From KBS-96 sp049585195 (GTDB lineage: Bacteria > Acidobacteriota > Terriglobia > Bryobacterales > Bryobacteraceae): DNA of 33,180 nucleotides. Under the pieces are notes generated by a model. The model was given only the letters and a program-made list of their open reading frames with translations. It was not told the origin of the DNA and did not search any database. This document shows positions 15,850-23,684 of this stretch, in pieces (within the stretch, counting starts at the first letter, position 1; each line of letters opens with the position of its first letter). The stretch covers positions 1 through 33,180 of the forward strand of contig JBAUZG010000412.1 in the NCBI GenBank assembly GCA_049585195.1. Reading direction: 5' to 3'. The position numbers and the translations under genes were made by a program.

Positions 15850-16023
15850 CGAATGACAGTAGCCGGGTATTCTCCCAAACTACCAACCTGCCGGAAGACA
15901 GATCTTCCCGCCGGCTTCGGCGAACGCTGATTTTACGATCAGCAGCAGCCCCTTTCCTCGCGCTATCAGGATCTGTCCTGAACAGCCAGCGCGAGTAATC
16001 TTGACTGTCGCACCTCTACCGAA
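15850..16023 (-). promoter_or_regulatory. Lysine riboswitch (L box) aptamer
   Basis: The reverse strand carries, in the correct order and spacing, the conserved blocks of the lysine aptamer: GGTAGAGGTGCGA (from 16020), CAAGATTAC (about 16003-15995), GAGGAAAGGGG (GGAAAGGG at 15957-15950), TCGCCGAAG (15923-15915), a GGAAGA/TCTTCC hairpin, and GGCTACTGTCA closing P1 (CTGTC at 15859-15855, pairing with GGTAG). The span of about 174 nt is the family's usual size. It sits directly upstream of a lysine/DAP operon on the same strand. Lysine binding is expected to turn the operon off. A TATTCT -10-like box (minus strand, 16035-16030) ends about 7 bases before the aptamer. Confidence 0.92.
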
Positions 16024-16122
16024 AGTGCCAGAATAGCAGACACGAGCGAAGAATTGAGGTGATCGCCCTGGAACGGGAAGCGGCACTACGGAGCAACCTC
16101 GATATGATGGACTTATAGGCCG

Positions 16123-17097
16123 ATGGGGGAATTAACCCAGGCGACAGCAGCGCAGGCGGCGCCCGCGCAACCGCAGGCGCCTATCATCGTTGAACCTTCG
16201 CTCATTCCACGTACGCTCTGGCTGATTCGCCGTGCATTCATCGCCGGCTACGAAGACAACTGTTACGGCATCGCCAAAGGCGCGGCGTATTCGGTTCTGC
16301 TCTCGTCTTTTCCGGTCTTGACGACGCTGGCCGCAATTCTGGTCCAGGTACGGGCCGAGTCAATCGCCCGCCTTCTGTCGGATTTTTTAATGAGCGTTGT
16401 TCCGCCTGGAACGGAGGATTTAGTTCTGTCGCGCTTTCGCGAACATGGAACGCGGCCGGTTCTTTTGCTCGTCAGTGCCATTGCTGTTTCGTTGTGGGCT
16501 GCATCGGGAGCGATGGCGAGCTTAATGGAAGGATTCCAGGCCGCATATCGCATTCCAGCCGGAAGGCCTTTCCTGAAGCAGCGCGCCATGGCAATCTTCC
16601 TGGTGTTAATCGTCGCCCTTCCATCATTGGGCGCTTCGGCGCTGATTTTGTTTGGGAACTGGACAGAGGTCTGGCTGATGCACTTCCTCGGGATTGGAAA
16701 AAACGACGAGGACCTTCGCGCGCCGATTGTTATTTTCGGACACGTGCTCCGCTACGGAATTGGCTTTTTAACAACCGTGTTCGTAACCGGTCTACTCTAC
16801 TATTTCGGGCCAAATCACCGGCCATTAGAGCTTCGAACCACCACGCGCAAACAGCCTTCGCGGTTCATGATGGTATGGCCCGGAGCCGTTCTGGCAACTA
16901 CATTGTGGCTGCTCACAACGCTGCTGTTTGGATGGTATGTGCGCAACCGGCTTGCAAACTACAACTTCTTCTATGGAAGCACCGCGACAGTCATAGCGCT
17001 CTTGACGTGGATGTATCTGCTGTCGGTAATTGCGTTGATTGGCTGCGAATACAATGCCGAGCGGGAACGCATGTATTCGCTGCTCTCCTTATATTAG
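16123..17097 (+). CDS. YihY/BrkB family integral membrane protein
   Basis: A 324-aa polytopic membrane protein of the YihY/virulence-factor BrkB family, once annotated as ribonuclease BN. Its biochemical role is unsettled. Evident hydrophobic segments include SVLLSSFPVLTTLAAILVQV, PVLLLVSAIAVSLWAASGAM, AIFLVLIVALPSLGASAL, YGIGFLTTVFVTGLLYYFGP and the C-terminal VIALLTWMYLLSVIALIGC, about six in all. The signature AKGAAYSVLLSSFP and the final IGCEYNAERE fit the family. ATG at 16123. It is divergent from the lysine operon and followed four bases later by uvrB. Confidence 0.88.
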   Translation: MGELTQATAAQAAPAQPQAPIIVEPSLIPRTLWLIRRAFIAGYEDNCYGIAKGAAYSVLLSSFPVLTTLAAILVQVRAESIARLLSDFLMSVVPPGTEDLVLSRFREHGTRPVLLLVSAIAVSLWAASGAMASLMEGFQAAYRIPAGRPFLKQRAMAIFLVLIVALPSLGASALILFGNWTEVWLMHFLGIGKNDEDLRAPIVIFGHVLRYGIGFLTTVFVTGLLYYFGPNHRPLELRTTTRKQPSRFMMVWPGAVLATTLWLLTTLLFGWYVRNRLANYNFFYGSTATVIALLTWMYLLSVIALIGCEYNAERERMYSLLSLY

Positions 17098-17101
17098 ATT
17101 T

Positions 17102-19123
17102 GTGTCCTATCAATTAGCCGTCAGCTATCAGCCTCGGGGAGATCAGCCGGCGGCGATCGATCAACTCTGCCGGGGTGTTTTCGACGGCGAGCAGCACCAG
17201 GTTTTGCTTGGTGTGACGGGTTCGGGGAAAACGTTTACGATGGCCAAGATCATCGAGGCGGCTGCGCGGCCGGCACTCGTGATGGCGCACAATAAGACGC
17301 TCGCGGCTCAGCTATATCACGAGTTCAAGTCTTTTTTCCCCAGAAATGCGGTGGAATATTTCGTCAGTTATTACGATTACTATCAACCGGAAGCATACAT
17401 TCCGTCGGGCGATATCTACATTGAAAAAGAAGCCACGATCAATGACGAGCTCGACAAATTGCGGCTTTCGGCAACCCGATCGCTGTTTGAGCGAAGAGAT
17501 TGCGTGATTGTGGCAAGCGTTAGCTGCATCTACGGTTTGGGTTCGCCGGAAGCGTATTATGGCATGCTGCTCATGCTTGAAAAGGGTCAGCGGATTACCC
17601 GCAAAGAAATCGTTCAGAAGCTAGTCGAGATTCTTTACGAGCGCAACGACACCGATTTCCGGCGGGGCACATTTCGCGTTCGCGGCGATGTCATTGAACT
17701 CTATCCTACCTACGACGATTACGCGTACCGCATCGAGCTATGGGGAGACGAAATCGAATCGCTGAGCCAGGTCGATCCGGTTCTTGGACAAATCCGCCAG
17801 ACCTACGTGCGGCTGCCCATCTACCCGAAGACACACTATGTGATGGACGCGCCTACGCGGGAACAGGCCATGACGAGCATCGAGAACGAGCTGGGGTGGT
17901 GGCATAAGGAACTGGAAGAGCAAGGCAAGCTGATTGAAGCGCAACGGCTGTGGCAGCGCACAATGTTCGACCTGGAAATGATTAAGCAGATCGGCTATTG
18001 TCACGGCATCGAAAACTACTCGAGGCATTTCTCCGGAAGGCTGCCGGGGGAAGCGCCACCGACGCTGCTGGACTATCTTCCGCCCGACGCCCTTCTATTT
18101 ATCGACGAGAGTCATCAGACGGTTCCGCAGCTTCAGGGCATGTATCACGGAGACCGATCGCGGAAAAACGTTCTCGTGGAATATGGATTTCGGCTACCCA
18201 GCGCGCGCGACAACCGCCCCCTCACTTTCGAAGAGTTCGAGAACCGCGTGAACCAGGTCGTTTATGTGTCAGCGACGCCGGGTCCCTACGAACTGACAAA
18301 ATCGGGCGGGACCGTGGTGGAACAGATTATCCGCCCTACGGGCTTGATCGACCCGTCGGTTGAGATACGGCCAGTGAAGGGTCAGGTAGATGACCTGTTG
18401 CATGAAATTCGGGTACGGAGCGAGCGTAACGAGCGGGTACTCGTGACGACGCTAACGAAACGAATGGCGGAAGATCTGGCTGAATACTATGCGGAAGTCG
18501 GTGTAAAGTGCGCCTACCTGCACTCGGAGGTGAGCACGCTCGACCGAATCAGAATCTTGCGCGATCTGCGGCGCGGTAACTTTGATGTCCTGATTGGAGT
18601 GAATTTGCTAAGGGAAGGATTGGACCTGCCCGAGGTCTCGCTGGTCGCAGTGCTCGACGCCGATAAGGAAGGGTTTTTACGATCGAGCGGCTCACTGATT
18701 CAGACCATGGGCCGCGCGGCGCGCAACGTGAGCGGGCGGGCCATCCTGTACGCCGATGTGATCACGGACAGCATGAAGCGCGCGATCTCGGAAACGGAGC
18801 GCCGGCGGCGCATCCAGGAAGCTTATAACGACGAGAACGGTATAACGCCGCAGACCATCATAAAACCGATTGACATGAGCCTGGTGGCAGTAGCAGAGGC
18901 CGATTACGTGACCGTGCCGCTTGAAGAAGAGCAGGACGTAGATCAGCTACTGACGCCCGAGCAGCGCCAATCGCTCATAACCGAGCTCGAAACCAAGATG
19001 CGAGAATCGGCCAAGGCATTCGAGTTCGAAAAGGCTGCCGGATTTAGAGACCGTATCAAGGCGCTGAAGACAGGCGACGTCCATGAAAGTGCCTCAGAAG
19101 CTCGGCTTAATCGTGGAGGGTAA
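17102..19123 (+). CDS. uvrB: Excinuclease ABC subunit B
   Basis: DNA-damage recognition helicase-like subunit of nucleotide excision repair, working with UvrA and UvrC. From the GTG at 17102 the protein has 673 aa, the same as the E. coli enzyme, and opens VSYQLAVSYQPRGDQPAAI as the family does. A longer frame from 17039 would overlap yihY and add residues foreign to UvrB, so it is rejected. Walker A GVTGSGKT (37-44), the tyrosine-rich beta-hairpin SYYDYYQPEAYIP, the DEAD-type box DESH, helicase motif QTMGRAARN and a C-terminal UVR motif (AKAFEFEKAAGFRDRI) are all present. Its last 41 bases overlap the next gene. Confidence 0.96.
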   Translation: MSYQLAVSYQPRGDQPAAIDQLCRGVFDGEQHQVLLGVTGSGKTFTMAKIIEAAARPALVMAHNKTLAAQLYHEFKSFFPRNAVEYFVSYYDYYQPEAYIPSGDIYIEKEATINDELDKLRLSATRSLFERRDCVIVASVSCIYGLGSPEAYYGMLLMLEKGQRITRKEIVQKLVEILYERNDTDFRRGTFRVRGDVIELYPTYDDYAYRIELWGDEIESLSQVDPVLGQIRQTYVRLPIYPKTHYVMDAPTREQAMTSIENELGWWHKELEEQGKLIEAQRLWQRTMFDLEMIKQIGYCHGIENYSRHFSGRLPGEAPPTLLDYLPPDALLFIDESHQTVPQLQGMYHGDRSRKNVLVEYGFRLPSARDNRPLTFEEFENRVNQVVYVSATPGPYELTKSGGTVVEQIIRPTGLIDPSVEIRPVKGQVDDLLHEIRVRSERNERVLVTTLTKRMAEDLAEYYAEVGVKCAYLHSEVSTLDRIRILRDLRRGNFDVLIGVNLLREGLDLPEVSLVAVLDADKEGFLRSSGSLIQTMGRAARNVSGRAILYADVITDSMKRAISETERRRRIQEAYNDENGITPQTIIKPIDMSLVAVAEADYVTVPLEEEQDVDQLLTPEQRQSLITELETKMRESAKAFEFEKAAGFRDRIKALKTGDVHESASEARLNRGG

Positions 19124-19931
19124 TTCGACCAAGTCGATTATCCTTCGGTACCCAGGCTTGGCCGAGAATATCGGACCGATTAAAGCCTCGGCGCCGAGCG
19201 TGGCTCACCGCGTTTCGAAATTTATTCGGGCCGGTTCCGCTATCGATACGTACGAAGAGCTTGAAGGGTGCGAGCTGATTCTGATCCATGTGCCGGACGA
19301 GAGTGCGCGACGGGTGGTTTGGGAATTAGCTGCATCGAAGTTGAACATGACCGGGGTATCGTTTGTGCTTTGCGAGAGCTGGCTGCCAAGCGCGGTTCTT
19401 TCTCCTCTGAAGCAACGCGGCGCATTGACAGCCACGCTGCTTGCCGTGCCATCTGAATCGGCCCACTGGTTCGCGCTCGAGGGCGGTTATGCGGCCGTGA
19501 AGCGGACGAAGCGGCTGCTCAATAGCCTGGACGCGAGCGTGGTCGAGTTGAAAGACGGAACCAAGCACCTGTATTTTGCCGCGAACACATTCGCGGAAAC
19601 GCTGCCTCGGGGATTGTTCGCGGCGGCTCAACAAGCTTTGCGAGCCGCGGGTCTATCTGGCAATCACTTGTACGCTGTTTTGGAAGAGATGGCTCAGAGC
19701 ATGTTCCGCGATATTTCAAAGGGGGCACGCGCGGGCTGGACCGGTCCCTTGATGGATTGCCCACAAGAGATCGCCAGCGAATATCTCGTTCGTCTCCAAG
19801 AAGCGAAGCCTGATCTTGCAGCGCTTCTGTCGGATCATTTGAAGCTGGCTGATCCGTTCATGCAGCAGCGAATACAGCGGCGTAGCAAGAGAGGCGGCAC
19901 GGCGGGAGGGGCAATTCGCTCTAATCCGTAA
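19083..19931 (+). CDS. Rossmann-fold protein of the DUF2520 type
   Basis: A 282-aa protein with an N-terminal dinucleotide-binding-like fold (KLGLIVEGNSTKS, where family members show a GxGN-type loop; then CELILIHVPDESARRVV) and a C-terminal helical domain (HLYFAANTFAETLPRGLF, GWTGPLMDCP). This layout matches the DUF2520/F420-dependent oxidoreductase-like family, whose substrate is unknown. The glycine-rich loop is degenerate here. The ATG at 19083 lies inside the uvrB 3' end (41-bp overlap) and puts the first beta-strand right at the N-terminus. No later start fits. Co-transcription with uvrB is likely. Confidence 0.72.
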   Translation: MKVPQKLGLIVEGNSTKSIILRYPGLAENIGPIKASAPSVAHRVSKFIRAGSAIDTYEELEGCELILIHVPDESARRVVWELAASKLNMTGVSFVLCESWLPSAVLSPLKQRGALTATLLAVPSESAHWFALEGGYAAVKRTKRLLNSLDASVVELKDGTKHLYFAANTFAETLPRGLFAAAQQALRAAGLSGNHLYAVLEEMAQSMFRDISKGARAGWTGPLMDCPQEIASEYLVRLQEAKPDLAALLSDHLKLADPFMQQRIQRRSKRGGTAGGAIRSNP

Positions 19932-19998
19932 TCGAAGAGCTGGGCACGAGCCGGCGGCCGCAGCGCTTAGGACAACCACGCAGTTGATCTAAATAACA

Positions 19999-20847
19999 AT
20001 GGTCAAACGGTATTTGTGGAGGCTAAAACATCGAGAGCTCGTGCTTGGCGAGCGGACACTAGTCATGGGGGTACTCAACGTGACGCCGGATTCGTTTTCC
20101 GACGGCGGGAAATACGACGATCCGGATAGCGCGTTTGCGCGTGCGGTGGAGCTCGAAGATGAAGGCGTCGACATTATTGACATAGGCGCCGAGTCCACTC
20201 GCCCGGGTTCAAGCCGGACAAGCGAGGCGGAAGAGTTGCGGCGCTTGGTACCGGTGTTGAAGCGGCTGAAGGGGCAACTCGGGATTCCTATCTCTGTCGA
20301 TACCTACAAGGCGGGAGTAGCGGAGAGGGCCTTGGAACACGGGGCCGAAATTATCAACGATCCTTCGGGCGCGGCATTCGATCCGCAGCTTCCCAAGGTC
20401 GTTGCCAAATGGGATGCTGGTCTCGTGCTGAATCATATGCGCGGAACGCCCGAGACCTGGGCAAAACTCCCTCCATTGAAGGACGTAATGAGAACGATCG
20501 GAAGCGACCTCGAGGCGGCGGTTCACCGCGTACAGCGGATTGGAGTTCAAAGGCATCAGATAGTGATAGACCCGGGAATCGGATTCGGCAAACGAAGAGA
20601 ACAGGACGCGGAAATCATTGCCAGACTCGGCGAGTTGCGGTCGCTCGACTTGCCAATCTTAATCGGGCCTTCACGCAAATCGTTCTTGAAGCAGGACAGC
20701 GGCGCGAAAACGGAGTTCGCGACGGCTGGCGCGGTGGCCGCCGGCCTGCTTCATGGGGCGCACATTGTGAGGGTTCACGATGTGAAGAACATGAAGGCGG
20801 TGGTCGAGGTGGTGGATCAGATCCGGCGGAGCGGGGAAGCGGACTGA
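19999..20847 (+). CDS. folP: Dihydropteroate synthase
   Basis: Condenses 6-hydroxymethyl-dihydropterin pyrophosphate with p-aminobenzoate in folate synthesis; it is the target of sulfonamides. It is a 282-aa TIM barrel. Signatures are VMGVLNVTPDSFSDGG (22-37), DIGAESTRPGS, SVDTYKAGVAE, EIINDPSG, VIDPGIGFGKR and the pterin/phosphate-binding GPSRKSFL. ATG at 19999, 67 bases after the preceding gene. The downstream 247-bp gap (20848-21094) holds a repeat element and a promoter-like sequence. Confidence 0.96.
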   Translation: MVKRYLWRLKHRELVLGERTLVMGVLNVTPDSFSDGGKYDDPDSAFARAVELEDEGVDIIDIGAESTRPGSSRTSEAEELRRLVPVLKRLKGQLGIPISVDTYKAGVAERALEHGAEIINDPSGAAFDPQLPKVVAKWDAGLVLNHMRGTPETWAKLPPLKDVMRTIGSDLEAAVHRVQRIGVQRHQIVIDPGIGFGKRREQDAEIIARLGELRSLDLPILIGPSRKSFLKQDSGAKTEFATAGAVAAGLLHGAHIVRVHDVKNMKAVVEVVDQIRRSGEAD

Positions 20848-20886
20848 TCCCAGCTTTTACTCCACCAGGTACAGGTCAGGCCCGTA

Positions 20887-21004
20887 CTAGCATAACTTCG
20901 TCACAACTACTCCCTCGCGGTCGTGGCTCGGAAACGAATGTGGATTCAACTGTTTGACCGAGCCGCGCACGCAAGTAAGCGGTCCGGTGACGAAGTTCGG
21001 CTAG
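20887..21004. mobile_element. MITE/REP-like inverted-repeat element, short copy
   Basis: A 118-bp element bounded by CTAGCATAACTTCGTCAC (20887-20904) and the inverted partner of CTAGCCGAACTTCGTCAC (20987-21004), which differ at two positions. The two internal facing arms are 20910-20931 (CTCCCTCGCGGTCGTGG...) and 20958-20985. Read on the minus strand it aligns along its whole length with the element at 2691-2911, apart from that copy's extra 103 bases. It could fold into a long hairpin as RNA or single-stranded DNA. There is no coding capacity. Mobility is inferred from two near-identical copies about 18 kb apart. Confidence 0.78.
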
Positions 21005-21020
21005 TGACGGCCCAACTATG

Positions 21021-21050
21021 TTGAGCCTGGAATACCCGACGGGCTAGAAT
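21021..21050 (+). promoter_or_regulatory. Promoter-like sequence for the SMR-type gene pair
   Basis: TTGAGC (21021-21026) and TAGAAT (21045-21050) are 18 bases apart, close to sigma-70 consensus. They lie just after the repeat element and 45 bases before the first transporter gene. It is read by eye only. Confidence 0.4.
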
Positions 21051-21094
21051 AGGGAGATTATCAGTCGAGTAAAGCCCATTTTGGATGTGAATTT

Positions 21095-21559
21095 TTGAGC
21101 GCACCCTCGATATCTGCCCCGGCGGCGGCAACCGATCCGGGTTCCGTCCGCCGGTCTTTCCTCCTTGTGTTCTCCTGTACCGTCATTGGCGCCATAGCGC
21201 AAATGCTCATTAAGAAAGGCGCGGGACAGCTTGGGGTACATCTTTCGCTTTCGCAAATCCTGCACGATCCCATGTTCGTATTCCGCTTCGGGCTTCGGAT
21301 TGCGGAGAACATGGAGCTTTTCGTAGGATATTCGCTCTATGGAGTCAATACGGTGTTGATGGCGTACGCGCTTAAAGGGCGCGAGCTTTCGAGACTGTAC
21401 CCGATTATCGCCCTTACGTACGTATGGGTAACGGCGCTCTCGGTGATTATGCTGCATGAAAACGTCAACTTTTTCCGAATGCTAGGAATTGCGTTGATTG
21501 TGGGTGGAGTTTCGATACTCGGCGGCTCGAAATTGACGGCCGCGGAGAGCGCCGCATGA
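21095..21559 (+). CDS. Four-helix SMR/DMT-type membrane protein, first of a pair
   Basis: A 154-aa inner-membrane protein with a soluble N-terminus of about 20 residues, then four hydrophobic segments: FLLVFSCTVIGAIAQMLI, a second starting about MELFVGYSLYGVNTVLM, LYPIIALTYVWVTALSVIML and MLGIALIVGGVSIL. The pattern (AQMLIKKG near helix 1) is that of half-size EamA/SMR drug-metabolite-superfamily proteins. These act as dimers exporting small compounds or flipping lipid-linked sugars (ArnE/ArnF is one example). The substrate is unknown. The TTG at 21095 is used because no better start precedes helix 1. It overlaps the next gene by 4 bases (ATGA), pointing to a heterodimer. Confidence 0.75.
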   Translation: MSAPSISAPAAATDPGSVRRSFLLVFSCTVIGAIAQMLIKKGAGQLGVHLSLSQILHDPMFVFRFGLRIAENMELFVGYSLYGVNTVLMAYALKGRELSRLYPIIALTYVWVTALSVIMLHENVNFFRMLGIALIVGGVSILGGSKLTAAESAA

Positions 21560-21912
21560 GAACGCCTCTAAGCTCCATCGTTTTGATCTTGATCTCGTCG
21601 TTCATCGGGTCGTTTGGCGCCGTGTTTCTCAAGTTAGGCGCTGAGTACATGCGGCCCGGCGTAAAAGGTATCGTGTCCAATTACCGGCTTGCGCTCGGCG
21701 TTGGGCTTTATTTGCTCTCGTCTGTGTTTTTCGTAATGGGCGTAGCGCAAGGCGAGCTGACGATTCTGTACCCGATGGTCTCGCTTGGTTACATCTGGAC
21801 GCTGCTGTGGGCTTACTTATTCTTCCAGGAGCCGTTCGGCCGGGCAAAAATATTTGGACTGACGCTGATCATAGCCGGTGTAGCGTTCATCAACCTGGGT
21901 AATGCCGGGTAA
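21556..21912 (+). CDS. Four-helix SMR/DMT-type membrane protein, second of a pair
   Basis: A 118-aa protein consisting almost only of four hydrophobic segments (SSIVLILISSFIGSFGAVFLK, LGVGLYLLSSVFFVMGVAQG, LYPMVSLGYIWTLLWAYLFF, IFGLTLIIAGVAFINLG). The motif GAVFLKLGAE after helix 1 parallels the first subunit's AQMLIKKGAG. LYPMVSLGYIWT parallels LYPIIALTYVWV, so the two arose by duplication. The ATG overlaps the TGA of the first gene, so the two are translationally coupled. An ArnE/ArnF-like heterodimeric lipid-sugar flippase or a paired SMR efflux pump are both possible. Confidence 0.75.
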   Translation: MRTPLSSIVLILISSFIGSFGAVFLKLGAEYMRPGVKGIVSNYRLALGVGLYLLSSVFFVMGVAQGELTILYPMVSLGYIWTLLWAYLFFQEPFGRAKIFGLTLIIAGVAFINLGNAG

Positions 21913-22070
21913 AGTAGCCTCGGCGCAGGGCGAGCGTCCACATCTAAGGTTGCGCGGCCTTTCAACGCTGCGAAGTTGGCGGCTTTCCGGCCGACTGGCG
22001 CACTCCGGATCGCCGACCAACCGCCCGTTTTGTGCCATCGCGGATCGACGAACCCATTCTTGAGAGCCTC

Positions 22071-22583
22071 TCACCTTTCGAGATGACCTCTCCATGGGGT
22101 GAAACGCGGAATCCACCTCGGGACTTCGGTACAGAAAAGTTTGTACTCAGAGCCAAAACTTGCCCTTAGGGTCGGTTCCTCGTAAACCAGCACAAAGAGG
22201 TGAAACAGCAGCCAGACAAGCCCGCCATATTCAAGGAGCTTCGCATTTCCGAGAATCAAGCCTTGACCGATAATGGTGCTAACCACCGCCACGTACATCG
22301 GATTTCGGACATAACGATACAGTCCAGTAACAACAAAATGGCGGGTCGGGAACACCGGCGCCGGCGTGCCCAGGCCCTGCAGTGCGAATCGGACAAAAGA
22401 ATCTACAAGCCCAATGCCCCCCAGCGTGATCAGCATGCCGCCAGCAAAACGGAAAAGCGGCAACCCGAAGAAAGGAGTTTCGAGCCGCCAGCGGGAGATC
22501 CACCAGGGCACCAAACCGGCAACGAACCCGGGGGCGATAACCAGGAAGACAGCAGAGCCAACAATCGCCAACACCTTCCTCAT
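22071..22583 (-). CDS. Isoprenylcysteine carboxyl methyltransferase-like membrane protein
   Basis: A 170-aa polytopic membrane protein. The C-terminal half has GLYRYVRNPMYVAVV, a hydrophobic helix pair, then EEPTLRASFGSEYKLFCTEVPRWIPR. This is the SAM-binding signature of the ICMT/PEMT-like methyltransferase superfamily common in bacteria, whose substrates are mostly unknown (lipids or small thiols are typical). ATG at 22583 begins MRKVLAIVGSAVF at the first helix. An in-frame GTG at 22628 would add 15 unremarkable residues. It is monocistronic and divergent from the gene at 22673. The 158-bp gap 21913-22070 before it shows nothing I can name. Confidence 0.8.
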   Translation of the reverse strand: MRKVLAIVGSAVFLVIAPGFVAGLVPWWISRWRLETPFFGLPLFRFAGGMLITLGGIGLVDSFVRFALQGLGTPAPVFPTRHFVVTGLYRYVRNPMYVAVVSTIIGQGLILGNAKLLEYGGLVWLLFHLFVLVYEEPTLRASFGSEYKLFCTEVPRWIPRFTPWRGHLER

Positions 22584-22672
22584 GTCCTCATGTAAACAGG
22601 TCCCTGGCCCTGGGCAATGGAGGCCCACCCAGCCCGGCCGCTCTCCGGCGGAAGCATGATAACGTTAGCGCT

Positions 22673-23524
22673 GTGAGCACATATGTCTTCAGCCGGCGCG
22701 GCTTTATTGCCGCATGCGCCGCCTCACCCCTGATTCTGACCGCCAAGACGAACATCCCGGTAGGGCTAGAGCTTTATTCGGTGCGAAACGAATTGAAAGA
22801 GGACTTGCCGGGAACATTAAAGGCCGTATCGGGAGATGGATACCAGTGTGTCGAGTTTTTCGCGCCATACCACGATTGGACAGTCGATTATGCGCGTGAC
22901 GTGCGAAAGATGCTTGACCAAACGAACCTTCGGTGCTTTTCAACACACAATAATTTGGATTACTTCAACGAAGACCAAATTGGCAAGACAATCGAGTTGA
23001 ATGGCGCGTTGGGGTCGCGTTATGCAATTGTCGCAAGCGCGGGCAAGCCGGACACTCTCGATGGCTGGAAGGCGATCGCGGCCAAACTGAACCAAGCTTC
23101 GGAACGATTGGCCAGTCACCATCTGAGAGTCGGCTATCACAACCACGAGCTCGAGTTCACGCCACTTAACGGTACTCGGCCGATGGAAATTTTGGCGCGC
23201 AACACTAATCACGATGTCGTGCTGCAGCTCGATGTAGGCACTTGCGTACAGGCCGGTTCCGATCCAGTTGCGTGGATCAAACAGAACCCTGGCCGCATTC
23301 GCTCGATCCATTGCAAGGATTGGTCTCCTAAACAGGGCTATCGTGTTCTGTTGGGTGAAGGAGTGGCCCCCTGGAAGGCCATTTTTTCTGCCGCGGAAAG
23401 CGTGGGAGGGGTCGAGTATTATCTTGTCGAACAGGAAGGGAGCCGGTATTCGGAATTCGAAACGGCAAAACTATGCCTGGAGTCGTTCAAGAAGCTGCAC
23501 GGCGAAAGTCAATCGGCTACTTGA
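22673..23524 (+). CDS. Tat-exported sugar phosphate isomerase/epimerase-like protein
   Basis: A 283-aa xylose isomerase-like TIM barrel carrying an N-terminal twin-arginine signal (FSRRGFIAACAASPLIL, about residues 6-22). The mature part starts VGLELYSVRNELKEDL, typical of this exported subfamily. Likely metal ligands are the Glu in GYHNHELEF, the Asp in LQLDVGT, the His in SIHCKDW and the Glu in LVEQEG. It probably acts on a sugar or sugar-derived compound outside the inner membrane; the substrate is unknown. The GTG at 22673 is the only start that preserves the signal. It is unrelated in position to the cytosolic paralogue at 8403-9242. Confidence 0.85.
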   Translation: MSTYVFSRRGFIAACAASPLILTAKTNIPVGLELYSVRNELKEDLPGTLKAVSGDGYQCVEFFAPYHDWTVDYARDVRKMLDQTNLRCFSTHNNLDYFNEDQIGKTIELNGALGSRYAIVASAGKPDTLDGWKAIAAKLNQASERLASHHLRVGYHNHELEFTPLNGTRPMEILARNTNHDVVLQLDVGTCVQAGSDPVAWIKQNPGRIRSIHCKDWSPKQGYRVLLGEGVAPWKAIFSAAESVGGVEYYLVEQEGSRYSEFETAKLCLESFKKLHGESQSAT

Positions 23525-23586
23525 GTGATTCACCCCTTGTGCCATTTGCGCGCTCCCATAACTCCGTGATCGCTGATTGGGAGGCA

Positions 23587-23614
23587 GGTCCGCTCGCTCG
23601 CGATCGCGGCTCGG
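23587..23614 (-). repeat. Solo copy of the dispersed GC-rich repeat
   Basis: The plus strand reads GGTCCGCTCGCTCGCGATCG then CGGCTCGG, two mismatches from the copy at 11557-11584. It lies in the 160-bp gap between the exported isomerase gene and the DUF2784 gene. Confidence 0.7.
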
Positions 23615-23684
23615 TGTGACAAAGCGCGGCACCGCTACTTCGAGCGCACCAGCCGTACCTTCCAATCAGGAGCAATAGCAGTTC

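Noticed and set aside
17039..17101. Longer UvrB start inside yihY
   Set aside because: The extra residues do not resemble UvrB; the GTG at 17102 gives the normal 673-aa protein.
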